Origin: Sphingomonas sp. IC-11
Lineage (GTDB): Bacteria > Pseudomonadota > Alphaproteobacteria > Sphingomonadales > Sphingomonadaceae
Direction of reading: 5' to 3'
Assembly (NCBI RefSeq): GCF_021043365.1
Contig: NZ_JAJNDU010000002.1
Coordinates: 186,001-250,000, forward strand
Length of the DNA: 64,000 nucleotides
The translations under genes and the position numbers were made by a program. Below the pieces are notes generated by a model. The model ran no database searches and was not told the origin of the DNA. It saw only the letters and a program-made list of their open reading frames with translations. The first letter of the stretch is position 1, and each line of letters begins with the position of its first letter. Of the stretch, positions 42,208 to 50,316 are shown one piece after another.

Positions 42208-43014
42208 CTACCAAAGGCGCAAGCGGCGCTTCCTTGTTGTTTCGACCACTTCAACCGTGTCGGCCTCAACTTCCCAGGTGTGATTCTCTACGATCCAGGC
42301 AGCAACTGGTCGTCCCTGGCTGTCGCGGGACGGACGAAATCGGAATCGCTCCCGGATCAGACGGCAGGTGATGTTATCGATTTCCGCGTTGCCGCTCGAG
42401 TGGGTGACCTGGCAGCTTGGCACCCGTCCGTTTGTGGCCACCATGTAGCGAACGCCGACGGTGCCGTTGAAGCCAGTGGCAAAAAGCGACTCGGGAAGAT
42501 CCGAGGTGCTCATGCGACCCCGCATTAACTCGGGGCCTGTTTCGTCGCCGTCGCCGCCGCTGCCGTCACCATTGCCGCTCCCACCGCTGCCGAAACCATC
42601 GCCGACACCGCCCGCGCCGGTGCCCGGGCCGCGGACGGGCGCAGAGCCGGAGGTGGGGTCATGCGCGACATAGGGGGTGAGCGTCGTGATCACTGTCGGG
42701 GGCGGAGGCGAAATGACGACGACTGGCTTTGGTGCCGCCACCTCGGTTGCGCGGCTACGAATGTTCCGGGCGGACGCCCGACCCTCCGCCCGGCTCTTGG
42801 CAGCGCGCTGCTCCGGCTCGGTACGGGGCCGGGGGGGTGGCGGCACCGGCTCTGCGGAGAAGAGCTTGATCGTGTCCTGAACGGTGTTGGGGAAGCGAAC
42901 GGCAAGGCCAGTGATCAGGGCATAGCCGACGAGGGCTTGCACCATGATCGCGGCCACCGCCGCGAGCAGGCGCTCGCGCGTCCAGCGGGGGCGGGTGATC
43001 GCAGCATAGGCCAT
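42208..43014 (-). CDS. TonB-like energy transducer with Gly/Asp-rich linker
   Basis: A 268-residue protein with the TonB plan: one N-terminal membrane helix (about 17-39), a Pro/Arg/Glu-rich stretch from 55, then an unusual linker near 130-165 consisting nearly only of Gly, Asp, Ser and Asn, and a TonB C-terminal domain from about 178 (FNGTVGVRYMVATNGRVP, then the conserved ITCRLIRERFRFRP). TonB links the proton-motive force, through ExbBD, to outer-membrane receptors. No exbB/exbD adjoins it. The Gly-Asp linker replaces the usual Pro-Lys rod, which is worth noting. Confidence 0.8.
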   Translation of the reverse strand: MAYAAITRPRWTRERLLAAVAAIMVQALVGYALITGLAVRFPNTVQDTIKLFSAEPVPPPPRPRTEPEQRAAKSRAEGRASARNIRSRATEVAAPKPVVVISPPPPTVITTLTPYVAHDPTSGSAPVRGPGTGAGGVGDGFGSGGSGNGDGSGGDGDETGPELMRGRMSTSDLPESLFATGFNGTVGVRYMVATNGRVPSCQVTHSSGNAEIDNITCRLIRERFRFRPSRDSQGRPVAAWIVENHTWEVEADTVEVVETTRKRRLRLW

Positions 43015-43078
43015 GCCCTGCTAAACGCACAAACGCGCTTAACGGCTGCTGGCTGACGTACCCGCGGGCGGGGAGGCC

Positions 43079-43693
43079 CTAGCCGGTGGCGCCGGCGATC
43101 AGGGCGTCGTCGATCTCCCGCGCTCGCACCGCGGCTGGGCGATCCATGAGGCGGGCAAGGTAGCGATCGAATTCCTCGCAGTTTGGCAGGGAGCCGAACT
43201 GTAGGCCCCAGCTGATATGACTGCCAACATAGACGTCCGCAGCGGTGAACCGCTCACCGGCGATGTAAGTATCTGCGCTGACCGCACCTTTCAGCGCCTG
43301 GACCACGCGATCGAGACTGCCATAGCCTACCATGCCCTGTTGCTCGGCAGTGGGTGCGACGCCAAGGGCGCGATCCGTTGTGGCCGCTTCCAGCGGCCCC
43401 GCGGCAAAGAACATCCAGCGGTAATAAGCTGCGCGCTGCGCTGGGGCAGGGGCGAGTTCGGCCTCCGGGAACGCGTCGGCGAGATAGGCGATGATCGCGC
43501 CGGCCTCCGTGACGACCTGACCGCGATGGATGATCGTGGGCACTTTGGCCATGGGATTGGCGGCCAAGAAATCGGCTGGCTTGTCCGTCCAATCGACCAG
43601 CCGGGTTTCATAGGGTGCGCCGACTTCCTCCAGCATCCACCGCGCAATCCGGCCGCGGGACATGGGATTGGTGTAGAAAATCAGGTCGCTCAT
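43079..43693 (-). CDS. Glutathione S-transferase family protein
   Basis: A 204-residue GST. N-terminal thioredoxin-like domain: FYTNPMSRGRIARWMLEEVG with the catalytic Ser, then KVPTIIHRGQVVTEAGAIIAYLA including the glutathione-binding Val-Pro and Glu-Ala. The C-terminal helical domain includes ADTYIAGERFTAADVYVGS. It fits the alphaproteobacterial beta-like or Nu group. GGGAG lies seven bases before ATG. Following gene on the minus strand upstream is the dienelactone hydrolase. Confidence 0.87.
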   Translation of the reverse strand: MSDLIFYTNPMSRGRIARWMLEEVGAPYETRLVDWTDKPADFLAANPMAKVPTIIHRGQVVTEAGAIIAYLADAFPEAELAPAPAQRAAYYRWMFFAAGPLEAATTDRALGVAPTAEQQGMVGYGSLDRVVQALKGAVSADTYIAGERFTAADVYVGSHISWGLQFGSLPNCEEFDRYLARLMDRPAAVRAREIDDALIAGATG

Positions 43694-43739
43694 CGTGGTT
43701 CTCCCGGTGTGTATCGGAGAGGGTCGGGGGAGTTCGGCC

Positions 43740-44621
43740 TCAGGCGTCCAGGTGGCGATGGAGGAAGGTGGTCGTGCGGCCCCAGGCAAGGTCGGCCGCA
43801 GCCTTGTTGTAACGGGCGGCCGACGTGTCATTGTTGAAGGCGTGGTCGACACCCGGATAGGTGAAAGCCTCCACCGGTTTGCCGGCGGCCTTCAGCGCAG
43901 CGACCCAAGGTTCTCCGGTCTGGGCGACGCGCGCGTCGGTGCCGGCATAGTGGAGCATCAGCGGCACATTGACCCGCGCGGCCTCCGACGGGGCTGGCGC
44001 GGGGCCGTAATAAGAGACACCGGCATCGATGCCGCCAGCCACCGCCATGCGGTTCACGAAGGCGCCGCCCCAGCAGAAACCGATCATGCCGACCTTGCCG
44101 GATGCCTGCGGCATGGCGCGCGTCTTGTCGGCGAAGGCGCGGGCCTGGGCGAGCGCGAGATCATAATCCACCGTGCCGATCAGCTCGCGCGCCTTGTCCT
44201 CGTCGGCGGGCGTGCCACCTTGGGGCGCAAGCAGGTCGGGGGCGATCGCCAGAAAGCCGTCCAGCGCGACTCGGCGAGCCACATCCTGGATGTGCGGGGT
44301 CAGGCCGCGGTTTTCGTGGATGACGAGGACGACGCCGCGGCGCGCAGGCTTCGCGGCACTCTTGAGTGCGGCATAATAAGCGCGGGCCGGACGCCCAGCC
44401 TCCGTCCCGTCGCGCATACCGGCTTCAAGCCGCTTGTCGGCCGGGTCGATGATGGCTGCCGCCACTGGCGAAGCGGCGATGCTGGCAATCAGCGCCTCCG
44501 CCGCCACGGCCGAGCCCGCCAGCGCCGTCATCTGGCGCAGCAGCGTGCGCCGATCACGATGCTCGTGCGTGAAGGCGTCGTAGAGCTGAACAGCGCGGTT
44601 ACGCAGCGAAGGATCGGCCAC
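43740..44621 (-). CDS. Dienelactone hydrolase-family protein with Tat-like leader
   Basis: A 293-residue alpha/beta hydrolase. Residues 1-55 form an unusual N-terminus: a 20-residue polar start, then RDRRTLLRQMTALAG, a twin-arginine-like motif, and an Ala-rich hydrophobic stretch. The DLH core shows HENRGL with Glu103, the nucleophile GFCWGG (Cys183), Asp229 and His260, so the Cys-His-Asp triad is complete. Start is GTG with GGGAG just ahead. Export by Tat would be unusual for DLH; some exported DLH proteins of this type are found in sphingomonads (memory-based). Confidence 0.85.
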   Translation of the reverse strand: MADPSLRNRAVQLYDAFTHEHRDRRTLLRQMTALAGSAVAAEALIASIAASPVAAAIIDPADKRLEAGMRDGTEAGRPARAYYAALKSAAKPARRGVVLVIHENRGLTPHIQDVARRVALDGFLAIAPDLLAPQGGTPADEDKARELIGTVDYDLALAQARAFADKTRAMPQASGKVGMIGFCWGGAFVNRMAVAGGIDAGVSYYGPAPAPSEAARVNVPLMLHYAGTDARVAQTGEPWVAALKAAGKPVEAFTYPGVDHAFNNDTSAARYNKAAADLAWGRTTTFLHRHLDA

Positions 44622-44830
44622 ATCTCTCTCCCGATTCGCCTCTAGGGCATGGTGCGACAGGCTAATCCGGGGCTGGCGGCGCGCATAGTCGCTGCGCGCC
44701 GTCCCCCGGCGCCGACTTCGGCGGCGGGAGTGGTGGAACGAACGGAAATGGGGCATAATGACGCACGGCGGAGATCCGCCAACAGGCGGGCCGCCGCAGA
44801 CCGGGTTGTGGGGGGCAGAGGAGGCTTGCC

Positions 44831-45214
44831 ATGACACAGACCAACATCGCGGCCGCGACCACTCAAAACCATCGCGACGGGGCGCATCGCCTGATTTCAT
44901 CCAATCGGATTCAGGGAACCCCTGTGTACGACCGCCGGGCCGAAAAGATCGGCTCGATCCACTCGCTGATGATCGACAAGCACAGCGGACAGGTGGAAAA
45001 TGCGGTGCTTACCTTTGGCGGTTTTCTGGGCTTCGGTTCACGGGCCTATCCGCTGCCGTGGTCGATGCTGACCTATGCGAAGGATCTGGAGGGTTTCTAT
45101 CTCGAGCTGACACGGGAGGATATCGAGGCAGCGCCCTATATGACGCTCGACCAGGCCGATCGGCCACAATTGTCCAAGGAGCCGGCCTATCGGCACTGGG
45201 ACGAATATCTGTGA
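44831..45214 (+). CDS. PRC-barrel domain protein
   Basis: A 127-residue cytoplasmic protein with one PRC-barrel: LISSNRIQGTPVYDRRAEKIGSI, MIDKHSGQVENAVLTFGGFLGFG and YPLPWSMLTYAKDLEGF. In this setting such proteins often belong to the general stress set. No EcfG-type promoter fits upstream. Divergent from the dienelactone hydrolase over 209 bases. A short hairpin (GTGACG/CGTCAC at 45221-45237) follows. Confidence 0.87.
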   Translation: MTQTNIAAATTQNHRDGAHRLISSNRIQGTPVYDRRAEKIGSIHSLMIDKHSGQVENAVLTFGGFLGFGSRAYPLPWSMLTYAKDLEGFYLELTREDIEAAPYMTLDQADRPQLSKEPAYRHWDEYL

Positions 45215-45233
45215 CGTTCCGTGACGGCCCGCG

Positions 45234-45689
45234 TCACAACGCGAGCGTCATGAAGCGGTTGTGCGGGCTTTCGGGATAGCCGCCGAACACTGGGCCATCC
45301 ACGAAGCCCGCCGCTTCGTACATCCGATTGGCTGGCCCGAACATCGCCGCGGTGCCGGTTTCCAGGCTCACCCGCCGATAGCCGCGGCTGCGGGCGAGCG
45401 ACACGAGTTGCGCCAGAATCGCCCGGCCGACGCCGCGACGCAGGTGCCCCGGCGCGGTACGCATGGATTTGATCTCCCCATGATCGCGCGACAGTTCGCG
45501 AAGGGCGCCGATGCCGAGCAGTTCCTCGCCGTCCCAAGCGCACCAGAAGCTGATGTCGGGGCGGCGCAAGCTCTCCGCACCCATGGCGTGGGCATTTTCC
45601 TGCGGCGTAGTGGCGCGTGCCTCCGCCTGATGGTGTGCGACGAGGGCGATCACTTGTGGGTCGTCCAGACCACCCTCGCGCACTTCCAT
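45234..45689 (-). CDS. GNAT-family N-acetyltransferase
   Basis: A 151-residue GNAT enzyme. The acetyl-CoA site is MRTAPGHLRRGVGRAIL (Q/RxxGxG/A form) near 76-92, preceded by IGALREL and followed by RVSLETG and MYEAAGF. Its ATG overlaps the TGA of the M14 carboxypeptidase gene (TGATG) so translation is coupled. An N-terminal amine on an amino acid or peptide is a likely acceptor, since the partner is a peptidase (inference). Confidence 0.87.
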   Translation of the reverse strand: MEVREGGLDDPQVIALVAHHQAEARATTPQENAHAMGAESLRRPDISFWCAWDGEELLGIGALRELSRDHGEIKSMRTAPGHLRRGVGRAILAQLVSLARSRGYRRVSLETGTAAMFGPANRMYEAAGFVDGPVFGGYPESPHNRFMTLAL

Positions 45690-46813
45690 CACAGCTCCCC
45701 GATCATCTCGCTGAGCACTTCCAGGCAGGACACGCCCAAGCGCGCGGAGCGCTCCGGCGACCAGGCAAACGCCGGATCCGGGTTCGCATCATGGTCCTTG
45801 AACGGCATTTCGAGCGTCACGCTGACCGCGCCGAACCGTTCGGCAAGCTGATTGGTCGACATCGACAGATTGGCGCGGCCGGGCTGCGAGCGCTCATAGC
45901 CAAGCTCCGTCTGGAAATCCGGCGTGTGCGCCGCCAGCCGGCGGCCGAATTCGGTGAACAGCTCGCCCCGCCGCTCGGTCCAGGACGGCACCCCTTCGAA
46001 GCCGGCGATGAAATTCGCGGCAATTGCCTCGTCGCCATGAACGTCCATGGCGAAGACGACGCCGGTTTCGTCCATGGCATTGCGCACGCAAAGCACCTCC
46101 GGACTGCGTTCCGGCGTCGGGCTGTGCCATTCGCGGTTGAGGTTCACACCCGCCGCATTGGTACGCAGATGGCCGCGGCGCGTGCCGTCCGGATTCATGT
46201 TCGGGACGACATGGACGGTAGCTGCCTGAAGCAAGGGGGCGGCGGCCGGGCTGGTGAGCCAATCGAGCGCGCCTTCCATCCACCATTCGGCCATCGATTC
46301 GCCGGGATGCTGACGGGCATAGAGCCAGACCGACTTCGGACCGGTGCCGATATCGAAGCAATCGATCGCCTGCCCGTCGAGCGTGGTGCCCAGCTCGCGA
46401 TGGCGGACGCCCGGGCGCGTCGCGATGCGGGCGATCAGATCCGCATGCTGTTCCATCGTATAGGGCGCAAAATAGGCGAACCAGACAATTGATGCCTCAC
46501 CGGAGGACGGGTCACCGGCCCAATCGAATTCGAGCACGCCATCGGCATAGCGCGTATCGACGGTGCGCCACGTCTTGCGATCGGTAGAGGCGCGCGTCCG
46601 ATAGCCCGGCCAGCCGAACGGATAAGCCGAGCCGCCGGCATTAAGGATGCGGAACGTCAGCCGGCGACCTGCCGCGCCGGCGACGCGAAAGTAGAACCAC
46701 TGGTAGAAATCGGATTGGTGATCCGTGACGATTTCCAGGTCGACACGGTCACCATCGATCGCGATCAGGCGGATGTTGCCGCTGTCAAACGCGGCGTTGA
46801 TGCTGAGATTCAT
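45689..46813 (-). CDS. M14-family zinc carboxypeptidase (CCP-like)
   Basis: A 374-residue metallopeptidase resembling cytosolic carboxypeptidases. The first 120 residues are the family's beta-sandwich pro-domain-like module (FYFRVAGAAGRRLTF, APYTME); the catalytic domain holds zinc ligands His169 and Glu172 (RQHPGES) and His259 (MDVHGDE), and the catalytic Glu335 (VTLEMPF); NPDGTRRGHLRTNAAGVNLNR is typical. CCPs remove Glu or other C-terminal residues from proteins. No signal peptide, so cytoplasmic. It overlaps the lipoprotein gene upstream (ATGA) and the GNAT gene downstream (TGATG). Confidence 0.9.
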   Translation of the reverse strand: MNLSINAAFDSGNIRLIAIDGDRVDLEIVTDHQSDFYQWFYFRVAGAAGRRLTFRILNAGGSAYPFGWPGYRTRASTDRKTWRTVDTRYADGVLEFDWAGDPSSGEASIVWFAYFAPYTMEQHADLIARIATRPGVRHRELGTTLDGQAIDCFDIGTGPKSVWLYARQHPGESMAEWWMEGALDWLTSPAAAPLLQAATVHVVPNMNPDGTRRGHLRTNAAGVNLNREWHSPTPERSPEVLCVRNAMDETGVVFAMDVHGDEAIAANFIAGFEGVPSWTERRGELFTEFGRRLAAHTPDFQTELGYERSQPGRANLSMSTNQLAERFGAVSVTLEMPFKDHDANPDPAFAWSPERSARLGVSCLEVLSEMIGEL

Positions 46814-47409
46814 TGCACCTCGATAGTGCGACCGCTTTCGCCGGGAAAGCCGCTGAAGAGCGCGCGGGCGAGCCGGGAGGCCACTGCGCCGGTGTCCGCG
46901 TCCGGGGCGCTGAGGTCAGTCAGCGATTGTGCCTGCCCTTCCCACACGGCGTCTGCACCGTGGCGAATGCGGACCGACAATTCGGTGACGACGCCTTCAC
47001 CCGCGCCCGAGCCGCCGACCGGGAAGCTGACGCCGCCGCCGAGGCCGACGCCGCCGCCACGACCGCCGCTGATGCCGCCGCCGCCGAGCCCGATCGACAC
47101 GGGCGAGCGTCGCGGTGGCAGCGCCCGGGGTGCGCGGCTGAAGGAAACGGTGGCCAGGAAGTCGGGCGCAGCGCCGGGCGCCGGATTCGTATAGCCCAGC
47201 CGCAGCAATTCCGTCTGAACGGCGGCGGCATAGGTCTTGTACTCAAGGCTGGCGGTGCCCGTGCCCGTCAGCGGCTCCACGGCGATGGTGCCGCGATCGG
47301 TCATGGCGTTGAAATGATAGCGAGTCGCCTGCACGGGAAAACGCGACGGCCCGGTAGCGCAGCCCGCCAGGGCCGCCGCCATGCCGATGACGATCAAAAT
47401 GCGACCCAT
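46810..47409 (-). CDS. DUF4136-like lipoprotein
   Basis: A 199-residue lipoprotein. Lipobox ALAGC at about 13-17 follows a short signal peptide. The body has [26 protein letters not shown] and FLATVSFSR, then an extended Gly-rich loop near 105-130 ([14 protein letters not shown]), and [11 protein letters not shown] with the C-terminal helix. It matches the DUF4136 fold of outer-membrane lipoproteins of unknown role. Overlap of its stop with the carboxypeptidase ATG by four bases indicates one operon. Confidence 0.8.
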   Translation of the reverse strand: MGRILIVIGMAAALAGCATGPSRFPVQATRYHFNAMTDRGTIAVEPLTGTGTASLEYKTYAAAVQTELLRLGYTNPAPGAAPDFLATVSFSRAPRALPPRRSPVSIGLGGGGISGGRGGGVGLGGGVSFPVGGSGAGEGVVTELSVRIRHGADAVWEGQAQSLTDLSAPDADTGAVASRLARALFSGFPGESGRTIEVQ

Positions 47410-47470
47410 GATTCTTCTCCCCTGCAGTCGTTACGGTGAATCAACGCTTCTCTCTGTTGGCGGCTCCATC

Positions 47471-47499
47471 TTGACTTGCAAGGGGGCTGCCACTAGGCG
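47471..47499 (+). promoter_or_regulatory. Probable promoter of rpmJ
   Basis: TTGACT and TAGGCG are 17 bases apart, giving a start near 47506 and a leader of about 37 bases before the L36 ATG. Confidence 0.45.
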
Positions 47500-47542
47500 C
47501 GCACCCTTTCCGATCACGCATAATCATAGAAGCGAATCCGCC

Positions 47543-47668
47543 ATGAAGATCCGCAACAGCCTCAAGTCGCTCAAGGACCGCCACCGCGACAATCGCGTCA
47601 TCCGTCGTCGCGGCCGGACCTACGTCATCAACAAGACGAATCGTCGCTTCAAGGCTCGCCAGGGCTAA
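47543..47668 (+). CDS. rpmJ: 50S ribosomal protein L36, type B
   Basis: A 41-residue basic protein beginning [20 protein letters not shown]. It is the longer, type-B (YkgO-like) L36: the four zinc-binding residues of ordinary L36 are missing (no cysteine at all). Such C- paralogs replace the zinc form under zinc shortage in some bacteria; in Alphaproteobacteria the C- form is usually the only one. The HAD gene starts five bases after its stop. Confidence 0.95.
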   Translation: MKIRNSLKSLKDRHRDNRVIRRRGRTYVINKTNRRFKARQG

Positions 47669-47673
47669 TCTTG

Positions 47674-48285
47674 ATGCGGCCGATTGCCGTTGTCTTCGAC
47701 ATCGGCAACGTCCTGTACGATTGGGACCCCCGGGTCCTTTACCGGCGCCTCATCACCGATGATGAGGCGCTGGACGTATTTCTGCGCGATGTCTGCTCCA
47801 AGGAGTGGCATTTCCAGCATGACGCCGGCCGTCCCTTCGCGGAGACGTCGGCGGAGCTGTCTGCGCGCTTTCCGCAGCACGCGCATCTGATCGCCGAATG
47901 GGGCCCGCGGTTCTCGGAACAGATTCCGGGGCCGGTGACAGGCATGCCCGAAGTGGTCGCCCAGCTGGACGAGGCTGGCGTGCCGTTGTTTGCGATCACC
48001 AACTTCAGCGATGAATTCTTTGCGCCCTTCCGTGCGCAGGAAGCAGCCATGTTCGACCGGTTCCGCGATATCGTGGTGTCGGGAGCGGAGCGGCTGGTGA
48101 AGCCGGACGCCGCCATTTACCGCCTCGCGCTCGATCGGTTCGGCTTGAAGCCGGAAGAGGCGCTGTTCGTCGACGACCGGCACGACAATGTTGCCGGGGC
48201 ACAGGCAGTGGGGATGCAGGCGGTGCCCTTTATCGACGCCGCAACGCTGCGGGCCGATCTCAGCCGCTTCGGCCTGTTGAACTAA
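47674..48285 (+). CDS. HAD-superfamily hydrolase (HAD-IA, YihX-like)
   Basis: A 203-residue phosphatase-like protein. Motif I is VFDIGNVLYDWDP with Asp9 nucleophile; motif II ITNFSDEFF; motif III Lys in LVKPDAAIYRLAL; motif IV VDDRHDNVAGA. The second motif-I Asp is Gly11, as in YihX-like enzymes that act on sugar phosphates. ATG 47674 is preceded by TTG 47671. Follows rpmJ closely on the same strand. Confidence 0.87.
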   Translation: MRPIAVVFDIGNVLYDWDPRVLYRRLITDDEALDVFLRDVCSKEWHFQHDAGRPFAETSAELSARFPQHAHLIAEWGPRFSEQIPGPVTGMPEVVAQLDEAGVPLFAITNFSDEFFAPFRAQEAAMFDRFRDIVVSGAERLVKPDAAIYRLALDRFGLKPEEALFVDDRHDNVAGAQAVGMQAVPFIDAATLRADLSRFGLLN

Positions 48286-48330
48286 GCCGGCGCGGCCGCG
48301 TGCCGCGCGCCCGCGGCTGCTATTCCGGGA

Positions 48331-49785
48331 TCAGCCGAAACCCTTCAGCTCATCGCCGATGATTCCTACCACGTGCAGGACGTTGGTGGCGCCCGGCGTG
48401 CGGAACGGAATGCCGGCCATGATGATCACGCGGTCGCCAGCCTTCACCATGCCCTGACGCAGTGCCATGCGCTTGGCCTTGGCGACCATCTCCTCGAACG
48501 AATCGACGTCCCGCGTGTGAACCGCATGGGTGCCCCATAGCAGCCCCAGCCGACGCGCCGTTTCCATCTTCGGCGTCAGCACCAAGAGCGGCACCGACGG
48601 GCGCTCGCGGGCGACACGGCGGGCCGTGGAGCCCGAGGTGGTGAAGCAGATGATCGCCTTTGCCGATATGGTCACGGCGATGTTCTTGGCCGCCTCCGCC
48701 AGCGCGTCGGCGGTGGTGGGGTCGGGCCGAGTGACGGTGAACCGGATGCGATCGCCGTGCATGGGATCGCGCTCCACCGATTCGCCGATGGCGTTCATCA
48801 TCGCGACCGACTCGACCGGCCAGTCACCCGCCGCGCTTTCCGCCGACAGCATGATCGCGTCCGCACCGTCGTAAATGGCGGTGGCGACGTCCGACACCTC
48901 GGCCCGGGTGGGCGAGGGTGACTTGATCATTGATTCCAGCATCTGGGTGGCGACCACCACGGGGCGGCCGAGACGCCGCGAAGTTTCCACGATGCGCTTC
49001 TGGAGCGGGGGCACGGCCTGCGGCGGCAGCTCGACCCCCAGATCGCCGCGAGCGACCATAACGGCGTCGCACATCTCGACGATCTCCTCGAGCCGGTCGA
49101 TCGCGGCCGGCTTCTCGATCTTGGCGAGCAGCGCGGCCTTGCCTCCGATGAGCTTGCGTGCTTCGGCCAGATCCTCGGGCCGCTGCACGAACGACAGGGC
49201 AATCCAATCCACCCCAGCTTCGATCGCAAAGGCGAGATCGGAACGATCCTTGTCGGTAAGCGCCGCCATTGGCACCACCACGTCCGGCACATTCAGCCCC
49301 TTGTTGTTGCTGAGCGGGCCGCCGATCTCGACGGTGGTGACGATCCGGTCGGCATCATGCTCCACGACGCGCAGCACCAGCTTGCCATCGTCGAGGAGCA
49401 GGCGGGCGCCGCGCTCGATCGCGTCGAATATCTCGCGGTGAGGGAGTTCGACACGGCAGGCGTCGCCAGGTGTGGGGTCGCGATCAAGAACGAAGGTGGC
49501 GGCGGGGGCGAGTTGGACCCGTCCGTCGGCGAAGCGGCCGACGCGCAGCTTGGGCCCCTGAAGGTCGGCCAGAATGGTGGTGGGGCGTCCGTGGCTTTTT
49601 TCCAGCGCTCGGATCGCTTGGATCACCGCGACTTTCGATTGCTGATCGCCGTGGCTCATGTTGATGCGAAAGGCGTCCGCTCCTGCTTCGAAGAGCTTCG
49701 CGATCATGGCCGGCGTGTTGCTGGCCGGGCCCAAGGTGGCGAGCACGCGCACCTTGCGGCTGCGTGGGGTGATCGCTCGTGCCAT
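48331..49785 (-). CDS. pyk: Pyruvate kinase
   Basis: A 484-residue pyruvate kinase. VLATLGPAS near 14-22, FRINMSHG, the ILADLQGPKLRVG segment, the B domain, the signature LLAKIEKPAAIDRL (catalytic Lys), VMVARGDLGVELP and ATQMLESMIKSPSPTRAEVSDVAT are all present. The C-terminal allosteric domain has SGSTARRVARERPSVPLL. It makes ATP and pyruvate from PEP and ADP. Divergent from DUF1244 by 71 bases. Confidence 0.96.
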   Translation of the reverse strand: MARAITPRSRKVRVLATLGPASNTPAMIAKLFEAGADAFRINMSHGDQQSKVAVIQAIRALEKSHGRPTTILADLQGPKLRVGRFADGRVQLAPAATFVLDRDPTPGDACRVELPHREIFDAIERGARLLLDDGKLVLRVVEHDADRIVTTVEIGGPLSNNKGLNVPDVVVPMAALTDKDRSDLAFAIEAGVDWIALSFVQRPEDLAEARKLIGGKAALLAKIEKPAAIDRLEEIVEMCDAVMVARGDLGVELPPQAVPPLQKRIVETSRRLGRPVVVATQMLESMIKSPSPTRAEVSDVATAIYDGADAIMLSAESAAGDWPVESVAMMNAIGESVERDPMHGDRIRFTVTRPDPTTADALAEAAKNIAVTISAKAIICFTTSGSTARRVARERPSVPLLVLTPKMETARRLGLLWGTHAVHTRDVDSFEEMVAKAKRMALRQGMVKAGDRVIIMAGIPFRTPGATNVLHVVGIIGDELKGFG

Positions 49786-49856
49786 GTAATCGGTTTCCTC
49801 GCTTTGCGTCCGCAGGCCTACCGCCTATCTCCGGGCGATCAACCTTGGAGACGATG

Positions 49857-50150
49857 ATGGACCCGATCGACACGATCGACGACGCGACGGCGGCTGCCGC
49901 GTTCCGCCGGCTGGTGCACCACCTGCGCCACCGCAGCGATGCACAGAATGTCGACCTGATGGGTCTGGCAGGCTTTTGCCGCAATTGCCTGTCGGATTGG
50001 GTGAGCGAGGCGGGCGGCGTGCCCAATGACGCAGCGCGCGAGGCGATCTACGGTATGCCTTACGCCGAGTGGAAGGCGACGCACCAGGCCGAGGCGACGC
50101 CGGAGCAGCTGCAGCGGATGCAGGAGAGCGTCGCGAAGAACGCACACTGA
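49857..50150 (+). CDS. DUF1244 family protein
   Basis: A 97-residue protein of the conserved DUF1244 family found in Proteobacteria. Its core reads AFRRLVHHLRHRSDAQNVDLM, then AGFCRNCLSDW with two cysteines, and YGMPYAEWKA. Function is unknown; a structural study links the fold to small helical bundles (memory-based, not certain). GGAG lies six bases from ATG 49857; ATG 49854 directly precedes it. Confidence 0.9.
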   Translation: MDPIDTIDDATAAAAFRRLVHHLRHRSDAQNVDLMGLAGFCRNCLSDWVSEAGGVPNDAAREAIYGMPYAEWKATHQAEATPEQLQRMQESVAKNAH

Positions 50151-50316
50151 CGGCGAGGGCAGCGGCCGGGCAGACTTTCGCGCAGCCGCCGTCATTCGGG
50201 AGGAAACCTGCCATTTTCCTGTCGCGCCCGCTTGTCCAGGGGTGCACGCATCTTCTACTCACCCGGACAATGATAGCAGCATCGCGGCAGGCGCGGTGCG
50301 ACAAGGGGGGTAGGCG

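Noticed and set aside
44740..44770. Possible general-stress (EcfG) promoter before the PRC-barrel gene
   Set aside because: GGAAC is present but no GTT at the right distance; it does not fit the -35/-10 pair.
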